The notes under the pieces are model-generated. The model ran no database searches. It was not told the DNA's origin and saw nothing but the letters and a program-made list of their open reading frames with translations. From assembly GCA_013821605.1 (NCBI GenBank), contig JACDGP010000013.1, positions 1-63,817 of the forward strand: a stretch of 63,817 nt of DNA, in the 5' to 3' direction. This document shows, piece by piece, positions 15,787-24,873 of this stretch (position 1 is the first letter of the stretch; the number at the start of each line of letters is the position of its first letter). The translations under genes were made by a program, and so were the position numbers. The DNA comes from Herpetosiphonaceae bacterium (lineage in GTDB: Bacteria; Chloroflexota; Chloroflexia; Chloroflexales; Kallotenuaceae).

Positions 15787-17839
15787 GGGTAGCCTCCCGA
15801 GGTAGAATAACGGACATACGTGTCCCTTCCGGCGAACTCGTAGCCTGCACCTGACCGCCGTGACGCTCCACGATCGACTTAACGAGCCATAAACCCAAAC
15901 CCACACCACCTTGTTCCGGCTCTTCTCCGGAGGTCCGCATAAACCGCTCGAAGAGCGCATGACCATTGACTGTGGGTAAGCCGGGGCCCTGGTCCTGGAC
16001 CCATATGGTTACCGTCGTGTCTTCGACGCTACCTCCGACCTGGATCGTCGATCCCTTTGGTGCGAACTTCTGTGCGTTGCCCAACAGATTCACGAAGACC
16101 TGTGTCAAACGGCGACCATCACCGGAGACCAGCGGCAAGGGATATGGCAGATCGATCACGACTGTCTGACCTTGCTGATCGAGCAGTGGTCGCATCATCT
16201 CCAACGCCTCTTCGATGACTTCATCCAGTGCAACCCGCTGCCGGCGGATCTGCTGGCGGCCTGCTTCGATCCGAGCGCTTTCGAGCAAATTATCGATCAA
16301 TTGCCGTAGGCGCAGTGTACCGCGTTGCTGCGAGCTGACGAGTTGCTCAATCTCTTGAATCGTCAGATCGGGCAGTTGGTCGAGTAACAACTCGATCGAT
16401 GCTAATTGGGCTGACAATGGCGTGCGAAATTCATGCGAAATGTTTGCCAGAATTGCATCGCGCGCTCGTCGCGCCGCCTCGATCTCAGTTTCATCACGGA
16501 GCACCTGAACCTGTAGCCCACCGGCGATCGGCGCACTTGTCACCACCACAGTACGATGCTGCCCATTCGCCAGCACTAGGTGTTCTGTAGCGCGGGCACC
16601 ACCACGAAACCGGGCATGAATGATCGGACAATGCTCCGCACATGGCCGTATGCCATGAGCTCCTTGGGGCCGTAGCACATCACCACAAAAACGACCAAGT
16701 GCTAGCTCCGGTGTGGTCCCCAGCATGGCGGCCGCCTGTGGGTTGAGATAGTGAATGCGCCGCTCGCTGTCAACACTAAAGACGCCTTCAATAATCCCGG
16801 TCACAATCGCCTGGGCTTCGGCTTGTTGATGGCGCAGGTCATTGGTCAACTGGAGCAGCCGCCGGCGCATCTCTTCCAGTGTCGTAGCCAAGGTCCCGAT
16901 TTCCGCACTCGGCACCACCGGCAGTGGTGTCAGCAAATCGCCACGACCCATACTGGCGGCGGCGTCGGTGAGCGCTGATAAAGGTCGCCCTAACTTCCTG
17001 CCGAGTACCAGACTCACAAGCGCCGCCACGAGCGTCAGACTCAACGCCAAAAACAACAGTGTACTAACGAGTTGTGTAACTGAGCGCGCGACACTAGCTG
17101 TCGGTAAATCGACCTCGATGATACCAACGCTCTCATTGCTGGGCGACCGCAGTGGTACTGCGGCGCGGTAGAGGGCGCGGTCCGCGAGCCGTGTGCTTAC
17201 GCCATCAGCGGTGGCGAACGCTTGGCCACGCAAGACCTCCTCGGCATTCCGTGCTTCCACAATCTGAGGGCCGGATGGCACAATCGTAACCGCTAGCCCG
17301 AGTTCCGTACTCAGGCGGCTGCTATAGCGCTGGTCAAGGCGCTCCATTGCCGCAACTGTGTACTGCTCGGCTCCCGGCAGCGTTGCCCATGCGCCCGCCA
17401 ACAACGGTTCATTCTCACCATAACTCTGCAAGAAATAACGATCATTGGGCCGGCGATTTGTCCAAAGACTGGCCCATGGGACAGCTGTTCCGACTTGTGC
17501 CAGCACCTGTCCGTGCTCCATCACAACCGTACCATCTAGCAGATCGGTTTGGGTAAACTGCGTCAGAAAGGCCTGGAGCGCGCCCTGATCGTGCTGATCA
17601 ACCAGACGTCGCAAGGTTGGACGCTCGCTCAGCAATTGTGCCGAAGAATGAAGCGCCTCGCCGCTCACGCCGATTTGCTGCCGTACGATCAAGCCTGTTT
17701 GCGCTACGCGCGCCAGGGCTTGATCATCGGCAAGTCGCTGGAGCAGACGTACAGCGACGGTCGCCACACTGGCGACCGCCAACAGGAGCAGCGTAACATT
17801 CACCCCGACCAGGAGTGTGCTTAAAGATAATCGACGCAT
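15767..17839 (-). CDS. Membrane sensor histidine kinase (dCache-like, HAMP, PAS, HisKA, HATPase)
   Basis: A 690-residue kinase. Transmembrane segments lie at about 7-30 and 255-280 and bracket an extracytoplasmic sensor of some 220 residues. A HAMP linker follows (281-335), then a PAS domain (340-450), the HisKA H-box ILANISHEFRTPLSAQ with His469, and an HATPase_c domain with the N box NLLGNAQKFA and G boxes DQGPGLP and GVGLGLWLV. The PAS domain has Cys385, Cys400 and Cys404 in FCGDVLRP...RPCAEHCPI, which could hold a cofactor or act as a redox switch. It pairs with the overlapping OmpR-type regulator. Confidence 0.93.
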   Translation of the reverse strand: MRRLSLSTLLVGVNVTLLLLAVASVATVAVRLLQRLADDQALARVAQTGLIVRQQIGVSGEALHSSAQLLSERPTLRRLVDQHDQGALQAFLTQFTQTDLLDGTVVMEHGQVLAQVGTAVPWASLWTNRRPNDRYFLQSYGENEPLLAGAWATLPGAEQYTVAAMERLDQRYSSRLSTELGLAVTIVPSGPQIVEARNAEEVLRGQAFATADGVSTRLADRALYRAAVPLRSPSNESVGIIEVDLPTASVARSVTQLVSTLLFLALSLTLVAALVSLVLGRKLGRPLSALTDAAASMGRGDLLTPLPVVPSAEIGTLATTLEEMRRRLLQLTNDLRHQQAEAQAIVTGIIEGVFSVDSERRIHYLNPQAAAMLGTTPELALGRFCGDVLRPQGAHGIRPCAEHCPIIHARFRGGARATEHLVLANGQHRTVVVTSAPIAGGLQVQVLRDETEIEAARRARDAILANISHEFRTPLSAQLASIELLLDQLPDLTIQEIEQLVSSQQRGTLRLRQLIDNLLESARIEAGRQQIRRQRVALDEVIEEALEMMRPLLDQQGQTVVIDLPYPLPLVSGDGRRLTQVFVNLLGNAQKFAPKGSTIQVGGSVEDTTVTIWVQDQGPGLPTVNGHALFERFMRTSGEEPEQGGVGLGLWLVKSIVERHGGQVQATSSPEGTRMSVILPREATHENSGR

Positions 17840-17889
17840 GACCTTACTGGTGAAAGAGATCGGGATTCTACCACAATGGTAGGACCCGT

Positions 17890-18741
17890 TTACTCGCCTT
17901 TCGCCCGCATCCGCTCTGCGCCCAGCACTAAGATCAGCGACAGCAAGCCCAGCACCAGTGCCGCACTATAGGCCCCAACATACTGCCGGTCCTCAAGCGC
18001 GCGATACACATACACGGTAGCAGTTTCGGTGCGGCCTTGTACGCCGCCGCTCACGACCAGCACCGCTCCAAATTCACCTAACGCCCGCGCGAAGGTCAGT
18101 GTCAGACCGTAGAAAAAGCCGTGTCGTAGCGCCGGAAAGGTCACCATCCGGAAGATCTGCCAGCCACTTGCACCCAGCGTCGCTGCCGCTTGCTCCTGGT
18201 CGATGCCAAAGGCTTGCAGCACCGGCATAAGTTCGCGCACCATGAACGGCAAGGTCACAAACAAGGTCGCCAGAATCATGCCGGGTAGCGCGAAGACGAC
18301 CTGGATGTTCAGTCTATCGAGCACCGACCCAAACGTGCCCTGTCGCCCAAACAGGAGTAGGAGCATATAGCCGGCAACGACTGGCGAGATCGCAAACGGT
18401 AAGTCGATCAAGCCGTTCACGATCCGTCGTCCCGGAAAGCGCTGCCGGACGAGTACCCATGCTAGGGCTGTGCCGCAGATGGCATGAAACACGACGGCGA
18501 TGACGGCGATCAACAAGGTGCGCCAGAATGCACCTAATACATCAGGATCGCTCAGCGCGCTAAAAATTGCACCAAGACCTTGGGCGAATGCGCCGGTAAA
18601 CAGGGCAGCAACCGGTGCCAGAATCAGGATGGCCATATAACCGACGACGAGTCCGATCAACAAGCGCCGTCGCCAGATGCCCCACAGTGCTGCCCATTCT
18701 CGTGCCGGAGCAGCCGACCGTGCGGGTAAGATTGTGCTCAT
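17890..18741 (-). CDS. cysW: Sulfate/thiosulfate ABC transporter permease CysW
   Basis: A 283-residue inner-membrane permease with six predicted transmembrane helices (the first LLIGLVVGYMAILILAPVAA). The ABC-permease EAA loop is EQAAATLGASGWQIFRMVTF near 185, and FARALGEFGAVLVVSGG near 225 is characteristic of sulfate/molybdate permeases. It overlaps cysT by four bases and is the last gene of the cysA-sbp-cysT-cysW operon. A small inverted repeat (17868-17882) and the sensor kinase gene follow downstream on the same strand, so read-through into the two-component system is possible. Molybdate or tungstate transport is less likely given the paired permeases and the binding protein. Confidence 0.93.
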   Translation of the reverse strand: MSTILPARSAAPAREWAALWGIWRRRLLIGLVVGYMAILILAPVAALFTGAFAQGLGAIFSALSDPDVLGAFWRTLLIAVIAVVFHAICGTALAWVLVRQRFPGRRIVNGLIDLPFAISPVVAGYMLLLLFGRQGTFGSVLDRLNIQVVFALPGMILATLFVTLPFMVRELMPVLQAFGIDQEQAAATLGASGWQIFRMVTFPALRHGFFYGLTLTFARALGEFGAVLVVSGGVQGRTETATVYVYRALEDRQYVGAYSAALVLGLLSLILVLGAERMRAKGE

Positions 18742-19604
18742 TTGGCTTCCCTCCGCTGGCGTCGTTGAATCACATCGACCAGCAGCACGATCGCAAAGGC
18801 GAGCGTTAGCATAACGACCGACATTGCACTCGCCCCGCGCCGGTTCTCGGATTCAATTTCACCCAGCACATACACCGCCGCTGTTTCTGAGTGAAACGGG
18901 ATATTCCCTGCGACGATCACAATCGCCCCGAACTCGCCGATCGCCCGTGCAAAGCTCAGCAATGTACCCGTCGTCAGCGGTGCTGCAATAGCAGGCAATA
19001 CGACCCGTCGGAAGATCGTCCACGGGCCGGCACCAAGCGTCGAAGCGGCTTCCTCTTGGTCACGATCCAGGCTTTCCAACACCGGCTGCACCGCCCGCAC
19101 AACAAAAGGAAACGTCACGAACAACAAGGCCAAAATAATGCCACTTGGTGCGAAGATAATATGCCACCCCAGGCTCTGCTCTAGCCATCCGCCGATTGCA
19201 CTCTGTGGCCCATACAGCACGACCAGCATCACACCGGTGACCAATGTGGGAATCGAGAAGGGCAAGTCCACGATCCCGTTGAGGATCGTTTTGCCGGGAA
19301 ATTGGTAGCGCACGAGCACATACGCCGTGAGCGTGCCCATCACCCCGTTGATCACTGCCATGATCGCTGCTGTCCATAATGTAAGCCAGAGCGCGCTCCG
19401 CGCCACGGGCAGACGCACCGCACGCCACAACTCAATGGGCCCGGCGCTCAACCCATCTTGGAAAATGACCAACAGTGGGATAAGGAGCATGATCACGAGA
19501 TAGGTTAAAGCCAGCCCACGGACGCCCCAACGACCCCACCCAAAGCGGGTTCGTTGGGCGGCCGGCCGTAGGTCAGCATTCGTCGCCGGTACCGAAACAG
19601 CCAT
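18738..19604 (-). CDS. cysT: Sulfate ABC transporter permease CysT
   Basis: A 288-residue permease with six predicted membrane helices (LALTYLVIMLLIPLLVIFQ first). The EAA loop is EEAASTLGAGPWTIFRRVVLP, and SFARAIGEFGAIVIVAGNIP, the sulfate-permease signature, follows. The start at 19604 is chosen because ATG overlaps the TAA of the binding-protein gene (TAATG), which implies coupled translation. An upstream in-frame codon would run deep into that gene. It forms the membrane channel with CysW. Confidence 0.93.
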   Translation of the reverse strand: MAVSVPATNADLRPAAQRTRFGWGRWGVRGLALTYLVIMLLIPLLVIFQDGLSAGPIELWRAVRLPVARSALWLTLWTAAIMAVINGVMGTLTAYVLVRYQFPGKTILNGIVDLPFSIPTLVTGVMLVVLYGPQSAIGGWLEQSLGWHIIFAPSGIILALLFVTFPFVVRAVQPVLESLDRDQEEAASTLGAGPWTIFRRVVLPAIAAPLTTGTLLSFARAIGEFGAIVIVAGNIPFHSETAAVYVLGEIESENRRGASAMSVVMLTLAFAIVLLVDVIQRRQRREAK

Positions 19605-20725
19605 TATTGTTGCACTTCCGCGATCGCTTGGGTATAGATCCCAGTGTCGCCAAAAAATTTGGGTGTGACAGCCGCCCAACCACCCAGATCCTTGAGCATG
19701 AACAAATCTTGGACCGCTGGATACTGGCTGGCTGTCGTCTGCGCGACGCTTTTATCGACCGAGCGGTTGCCGGTGGCCGCAAAGACCTTCTGTGCCTCCG
19801 GTCCGAGCAAGTAGCTGATGAAGGCTTCAACCGCCTTGCGGTTGCCATGTTTGTCGACATAGGTATCGACCAGCGCGATCGGGCTTTCGATCAAGAGCGT
19901 TGATTTGGGTATTACGAGATCGACCGTGCCACCGCTCTGTTGGGCAATCACGACCTCGCTCTCATACGTAATCGCCACGTCGCCGATCCCTTTTTCAAAG
20001 GTCGTGACGCTGGACCGTCCGTCCTTGTCCATCACGCTCACATTCTTGAGCACCTTCTTCATGAAATCGGTCGCTGCTGCAGGGTCGCCCTTCGCAACCC
20101 CGTCCACATTGCCGCGTAACGCTGCGCCATACATACCCATCACGTTCCACTGCGCACCACCGCTGGTCTTGGGATTAGGGATCAAGACATTAACGCCGGG
20201 CTTTGCCAGATCCGCCCAATCCTTAATGCCCTTTGGATTGCCTTTGCGGACCGCAAAGGCCACGATCGAGTTCTGTACCATTCCTTGCGTCGGGCCTGCT
20301 TTCCAATCATGCGTGATCAGGCCTGCTTTGGCGATGGTCGCGACGTCTGCTTCCAGTGACAACGCTGCAACGTCCGCATCAAAGCCCTGCACAATCGCAC
20401 GTGCCTGTGCACCGGAGCCCAGATATGACTCTTCAAAGGTTACATCCTGACCACTCTGATCTTTCCAATACTTTTTGAACATTGGAATAATCTTGGCATA
20501 GGCGTCGCGGGGAGTGCTATAGGCACCCAAGGTAATCTTTACTGCACCACCGGCGGACCCGGCACTTGTAGCCGCAGCGTTAGCTGCACCGCTGGTCGAG
20601 GCCGCACTGGTCGTGTCACCATTCTGTGTAGCATTCGATCCAGTGCTTGTTGCGGGAGCTCCGCAGGCAGCCAGCAGAGTGGCAAGTACGATGAGCAGGG
20701 CGGACACTATGTGGAGACGTTTCAT
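19604..20725 (-). CDS. Sulfate-binding lipoprotein of ABC transporter
   Basis: A 373-residue periplasmic-type binding protein with a lipoprotein signal (VLATLLAAC, lipid-anchored Cys21) and a Ser/Thr/Ala-rich linker to about residue 55. The mature part matches the sulfate/thiosulfate group: TLGAYSTPRDAYAKIIPMF, TFEESYLGSGAQARAI, LSLEADV, NPKTSGGAQWNVM, VAITYESEV and the C-terminal LGPEAQKVFAATGNR. It captures sulfate outside the cell and delivers it to CysT/CysW. ATG overlaps the cysA stop by four bases. It could be Sbp or CysP; specificity cannot be told from the sequence. Confidence 0.93.
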   Translation of the reverse strand: MKRLHIVSALLIVLATLLAACGAPATSTGSNATQNGDTTSAASTSGAANAAATSAGSAGGAVKITLGAYSTPRDAYAKIIPMFKKYWKDQSGQDVTFEESYLGSGAQARAIVQGFDADVAALSLEADVATIAKAGLITHDWKAGPTQGMVQNSIVAFAVRKGNPKGIKDWADLAKPGVNVLIPNPKTSGGAQWNVMGMYGAALRGNVDGVAKGDPAAATDFMKKVLKNVSVMDKDGRSSVTTFEKGIGDVAITYESEVVIAQQSGGTVDLVIPKSTLLIESPIALVDTYVDKHGNRKAVEAFISYLLGPEAQKVFAATGNRSVDKSVAQTTASQYPAVQDLFMLKDLGGWAAVTPKFFGDTGIYTQAIAEVQQ

Positions 20726-22650
20726 CGAATAACCTCTTCTGCAAGACTAACGCGACCGTTTGCTGCGATCCATGGCGCTCCCGCCGTCGCATAGCGTGAG
20801 CGTACAATCAAAATTGGATAAGTCGTGGTGCCCCTAACCAGTTGTTCTACGACTCCGACGACCGTCGTGTCGTTGCCTTCGCTCAACGGGGCTCCAAGCA
20901 CCAGCAAATCATGGTTACCGCTGGCCATTTCAGCCGTAATCGTGTCACGGACTGCACCGCTCCGTACCAATGTGTGGGCTTGCACCCCAAGCAGCCCCAG
21001 TGTGCGGACGCCTGCCTCTAAGAACCGTTCCGCACGCTGCTTGGCCTGATCTGGATTGCGAGTGTCTGTGATCACCGACATTAGTGTGACTTCTGCACCC
21101 AGGTGTCGTGCCAAGCGACCGGTAAACCTGACATCTTCCTTGCCTGGCTCGCCGCTACTCACACAGATCAAGATACGCGTCGGTGTTGGCTGCGCACTCG
21201 GCACCAACAGCAGATGATGCTCTCCCGCTTGTAAACATTGCTCTGCTAGTTCCACACGTCCTTCCACTGGTGCACCTGCGATGACCAGATTGGTGGGTTG
21301 CCGCTCAACCTCATGCGCGATCGCTCGCTCCAACGGTTCGTTCGCAGCCAGCGTCTCAAGGACCGGCAAGCCGCTCCCAATCTGCTCTTTGCCCTTATGA
21401 AGATGCTGTGCCAGCGCCTCACCGCGTAACCCATACCCCAGGATCGTCGTACGCGCATGTGCTAGTCGTGCGAGTTGTCCACCAAGTGCGAGTGCTGCTT
21501 GACCGGTCGGGGAGTCGTTGCTCAAAATCAACAGTCGCAGGCCGGGATGCGTTAGTGCATGCAAGGCGTGAATTCCGAGCCATGGCCGGTCACCCATCCG
21601 TAGCGGAAAACGGCGGGCCTGATCTTGGGAGCGCATCGCGTCGATCAAAATGCTGTCGCTACCGAAGGGTACGGCCGGCGCAATCGCTTGCACACCTGGT
21701 AAGGCCGGCAACCGCAGCCGTAATCGTTCGACCGAGCCAACAAAGGTCGTTTGTTCGACCTCAGCTTGACCTAGTGGTGGATCCTGTAAATCCGTTGCCG
21801 CGGGTGCCAGTGCTACATCCTCAGGTCGGAAAAGGACCTGGACGCGTTGCGCATCACCCATCTGCGCTGCCTCTGTTGCCAGCGGGAAGTGTAGGTCTCC
21901 CAGATGGACACCATCGGCCGTACATTGCCCGACCAGCAGATTCGCCATCCCCAGAAAGGTAGCGACGAACTCGGTCTGCGGCCGCTGGTACAACTCTTCG
22001 GGTGGCCCGACTTCCAGCAGCCGCCCCGCGTTCATGACGCCCATCCTGTCGGCCAGTTCAAACGCTTCTTCCTGGTCATGCGTCACGAAAATGGTCGTCA
22101 TGCCGATCTCGCGCTGCACCTCTTTCAATGTACGGCGCAGTTCAATGCGGATCTTGGCATCCAACGCCCCGAACGGCTCATCCAGCAACAGCACTGCGGG
22201 CGAATGTGCCAGCGCGCGGGCCAGCGCAACCCGTTGCTGCTGACCGCCCGACAACTGATGCGGCATCCGTTTACCGAGCCCCGCCAGTCCCACCAGTTCC
22301 AGCAACGTATCGCGCCGCTGCCTACGTTCGACTGCGGAGGCTTTACGAATCCGCAGCGCAAACTCAACATTATCCCCCACCGACATATGCCGGAAGAGCG
22401 CGTAGTTTTGAAACACAAAGCCGGTATCGCGCTGTTGTGGCAACATCTCTGTCACATCCCGACCGTGTAACAGGACCCGTCCTTGATCGATACCCGTCAA
22501 GCCCGCGATCATCCTGAGCACAGTACTTTTGCCACTCCCACTTGGTCCCAGCAGCACAAACAGCTCGCCATTGGCAATCTCAAGTGATACCTGGTTGACC
22601 ACTGGATGGCCTTCATAACGCTTGGTAAGTTGTTCAAGAACGATAGACAT
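20722..22650 (-). CDS. cysA: Sulfate ABC transporter ATPase CysA fused to two UspA-like domains
   Basis: A 642-residue protein; ordinary CysA is about 350. Residues 1-235 are a complete ABC ATPase: Walker A GPSGSGKST (35-43), Q-loop Q81, signature LSGGQ (133-137), Walker B VLLLDEP and switch His191. A TOBE-like domain spans about 265-350. Residues 370-485 and 490-618 look like two universal-stress-protein domains. The second is better kept, with the strand ILICVSSG, the segment HDLLVLGAP and the closing PILIVRS. UspA domains bind ATP or act in dimerisation, so they may regulate the importer. It heads the operon and overlaps the binding-protein gene by ATGA. AGGAAAGG precedes the start. Confidence 0.93.
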   Translation of the reverse strand: MSIVLEQLTKRYEGHPVVNQVSLEIANGELFVLLGPSGSGKSTVLRMIAGLTGIDQGRVLLHGRDVTEMLPQQRDTGFVFQNYALFRHMSVGDNVEFALRIRKASAVERRQRRDTLLELVGLAGLGKRMPHQLSGGQQQRVALARALAHSPAVLLLDEPFGALDAKIRIELRRTLKEVQREIGMTTIFVTHDQEEAFELADRMGVMNAGRLLEVGPPEELYQRPQTEFVATFLGMANLLVGQCTADGVHLGDLHFPLATEAAQMGDAQRVQVLFRPEDVALAPAATDLQDPPLGQAEVEQTTFVGSVERLRLRLPALPGVQAIAPAVPFGSDSILIDAMRSQDQARRFPLRMGDRPWLGIHALHALTHPGLRLLILSNDSPTGQAALALGGQLARLAHARTTILGYGLRGEALAQHLHKGKEQIGSGLPVLETLAANEPLERAIAHEVERQPTNLVIAGAPVEGRVELAEQCLQAGEHHLLLVPSAQPTPTRILICVSSGEPGKEDVRFTGRLARHLGAEVTLMSVITDTRNPDQAKQRAERFLEAGVRTLGLLGVQAHTLVRSGAVRDTITAEMASGNHDLLVLGAPLSEGNDTTVVGVVEQLVRGTTTYPILIVRSRYATAGAPWIAANGRVSLAEEVIR

Positions 22651-22686
22651 AATGGGCCTTTCCTGGTTCGGCGCTTAGTTCCACAC

Positions 22687-22767
22687 TGGTGACAAAGTGG
22701 TGACAGCACGAATGAATGAGATGCGGAGCGTGCAGCGCTATGCCTACACCGGTGTTCATGCACGCTC
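22687..22767 (-). promoter_or_regulatory. Direct repeats and hairpin upstream of cysA
   Basis: Within the 298-bp gap upstream of cysA there are two direct copies of TGGTGACA (22687-22694 and 22698-22705; TGTCACCA on the coding strand), spaced 11 bases centre to centre. Further up, GAGCGTGCA (22726-22734) pairs perfectly with TGCACGCTC (22759-22767) around a loop holding the palindrome ACACCGGTGT. The placement, 37 to 117 bases before cysA, suits a regulator site plus a leader structure. No known sulfur or SAM riboswitch core is visible. Confidence 0.4.
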
Positions 22768-22948
22768 TAAGCAGGCGTACCCAACAGCAGCATGACCCAG
22801 GAGTATTCCCTCATTGGAAGCAGTTCATCTCTCGTCGGGATCTGACTGGCGCAACTACATCTCTCCACCACCTTAGCATAAGGTATCGTGGTAGCAGGAG
22901 CGGTCATGTTTCGGTGATAGATTGATGTTGAGGGGAGTACCGATAATC

Positions 22949-23593
22949 TTAAATTTGTACCAATCCGCGCTGTGCAGCGATGGTGACAGCCTCGGTGCGA
23001 TTGCCGGCCCCTAACTTATGGAAGACAGAACTAACATGAAACTTGACCGTCCGCTGGCTGATTGCCAGTCGTGCGGCGATCTCTTTGTTTTGGAGCCCTT
23101 GCGCCAACAGCTGTAACACTTCGCGCTCCCGCCCCGTAAGCAGGTCATCGGCGGCTGGAGCCGGTTTGTTAGCTACCTGGCGGATCAGGCGCGCAGCCAC
23201 GATCGGTTGCAGCAATGACCCTCCGCTATGCACCACCCGAATAGCTGCAAACAACTCCTCGCGCGGTGTTCCTTTAAGCAAGTACCCTTGTGCCCCGGCG
23301 CGCAGGGCTCCCATGATCCGTTCGTCCGTATCAAAGGCTGTGAAAACGAGCACCGGTAGCTCTGGATGAACCCTTCGCAACCGCTGCAAGGTTTCGACCC
23401 CGTCCAGCACCGGCATTTCCAGATCGAGCAACAGCAGATCGGGTCGATGTGTCTCGACCTGTTGCAAGGCCTCCAACCCATTGTCCGCTTCAGCGACGAC
23501 CTCAAAATCCGGTTGGGTGCCGAGGATCGCACTCAGACCGTCTCGTACCACCGGGTGATCATCGGCGATCAAGATACGGATAGCCGTACTCAT
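22949..23593 (-). CDS. NarL/LuxR-family response regulator
   Basis: A 214-residue regulator. The receiver domain (1-120) has the acidic pair ADD at 10-12, phospho-acceptor Asp57 in LLLLDLEMP and LLKGTPREE with the conserved Lys. The C-terminal LuxR-type HTH (145-210) has [22 protein letters not shown] and [17 protein letters not shown]. It overlaps the sensor kinase gene by ATGA, so the two are co-translated. DNA targets are unknown. The sulfate operon lies 300 bases further down on the same strand. Confidence 0.93.
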   Translation of the reverse strand: MSTAIRILIADDHPVVRDGLSAILGTQPDFEVVAEADNGLEALQQVETHRPDLLLLDLEMPVLDGVETLQRLRRVHPELPVLVFTAFDTDERIMGALRAGAQGYLLKGTPREELFAAIRVVHSGGSLLQPIVAARLIRQVANKPAPAADDLLTGREREVLQLLAQGLQNKEIAARLAISQRTVKFHVSSVFHKLGAGNRTEAVTIAAQRGLVQI

Positions 23594-24774
23594 AGCGTCT
23601 GCTCAAGCGGGAGCGTCACTTCCAGCCGCGTGCCTGATTCAGGGGCACTCTCGATCCGCAGCTGGCCCCCGAGTAATTTGGTCCGCTCGTTAATGCCGAT
23701 CAAGCCAAAGTGCTCACCCTTGATCGTCGCCGCTTCAAAGCCCAGACCATCATCTTCGATCAACAGCTGTACCTGCTGCGGTGTAATGATCAACTGTAGC
23801 AGCACGGTTTGTGCCTGTGCATGGCGCACCACATTCCGCAGGCCTTCCTGAGCGATTCGGTAAAGTCCAACTTCAAGACGGGCGGGTAAGGGTGTATGCG
23901 CCCCGGTGACCGTCAAGCCAACCTGCAGGTGCTGCCGGTGCTCCAAGTCATTGACCAGTTGAGCGAGTGCTTCAGCGATGTTGCGTCCTTCGAGTGGAGC
24001 AGCTCGTAGATCCAGCACCGAGCGGCGCGTGTCTTCGAGGCTGGTGCGAGTCGAGGCCATCGCCTGGTGGAGCGCCTTGCGAATCCGTAATGGCTCGGCC
24101 CTTGTTTCCAGCAGCGCATCCGCCGTTTCCAGTTGGAGCAACACAGCTGTCAGCCCCTGGGCTAATGTATCATGGAGTTCACGCGCAAGGCGGTTGCGCT
24201 CTTCGGCAGCTCCAAGGTCGGCACTGCGCTGGAACAGCTGGGCGCGCTCAATGGCGATACTAAGCAGATCGCCGATCGTGTGCAGCAAGCGCAAATCATC
24301 CGCCGATAACTGCCGCCAGTCACGGCTGGCCACGTTCAGCACGCCGAGCCGCTGCTCATGGGCGTACAAGGGAATGCTGGCATGATAGCGCAAGCCATCG
24401 TTCTCATCAACCAGCTTTTTCAAGCGACTACAACTCACCACATTAATATTGGCAGCACCATCGAGATCACCGGCTGCATACGTGTCCAAACAATAGCAGC
24501 TCCCTTCCATCAGCTCAGGATGGATGGTCAAGCCGGACGGCAGCTCCTGGGTGGCCGCCAGGTAAAACCCGCTTGTTTCCGCGCTCACCAACCAAACCCA
24601 GCCGGTCTGGAGATTCAGAAGTTCGGCAACCTCCTTAAGGGCCGCTTGCAATGCTTCGTCAAGCTGCACCGAACGATTTAATGCGGCAGTGATTGCATTC
24701 AGAATCGATAGTTCGTGGTTGCGCTGTTCCAGCGAGGCTCGATCCCCGTCGTGTGTTGCTCGTCGTTTGGCCAT
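23590..24774 (-). CDS. Soluble GAF-domain sensor histidine kinase (HisKA_3)
   Basis: A 394-residue cytoplasmic kinase without membrane segments. A GAF domain occupies about 30-182. The dimerisation/phospho-acceptor domain HisKA_3 has [15 protein letters not shown] with His201, and an HATPase_c domain (about 290-390) has RNVVRHAQA and DDGLGF. The GAF domain has Cys93, Cys95 and Cys115 (GSCYCLD... VVSCSRL), an arrangement suited to a redox, gas or metal sensor, though no ligand is shown. It forms a NarL-type two-component pair with the downstream regulator. Confidence 0.92.
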   Translation of the reverse strand: MAKRRATHDGDRASLEQRNHELSILNAITAALNRSVQLDEALQAALKEVAELLNLQTGWVWLVSAETSGFYLAATQELPSGLTIHPELMEGSCYCLDTYAAGDLDGAANINVVSCSRLKKLVDENDGLRYHASIPLYAHEQRLGVLNVASRDWRQLSADDLRLLHTIGDLLSIAIERAQLFQRSADLGAAEERNRLARELHDTLAQGLTAVLLQLETADALLETRAEPLRIRKALHQAMASTRTSLEDTRRSVLDLRAAPLEGRNIAEALAQLVNDLEHRQHLQVGLTVTGAHTPLPARLEVGLYRIAQEGLRNVVRHAQAQTVLLQLIITPQQVQLLIEDDGLGFEAATIKGEHFGLIGINERTKLLGGQLRIESAPESGTRLEVTLPLEQTL

Positions 24775-24873
24775 CGCTGCCCCTCTTGCTCCTCCATAGT
24801 ATAACGACCTCTTGTGAATGCAACAGCCACCGTGGCATGACGGTGGCTGGTCGAAAAGCGGGAGTCCTCACAC

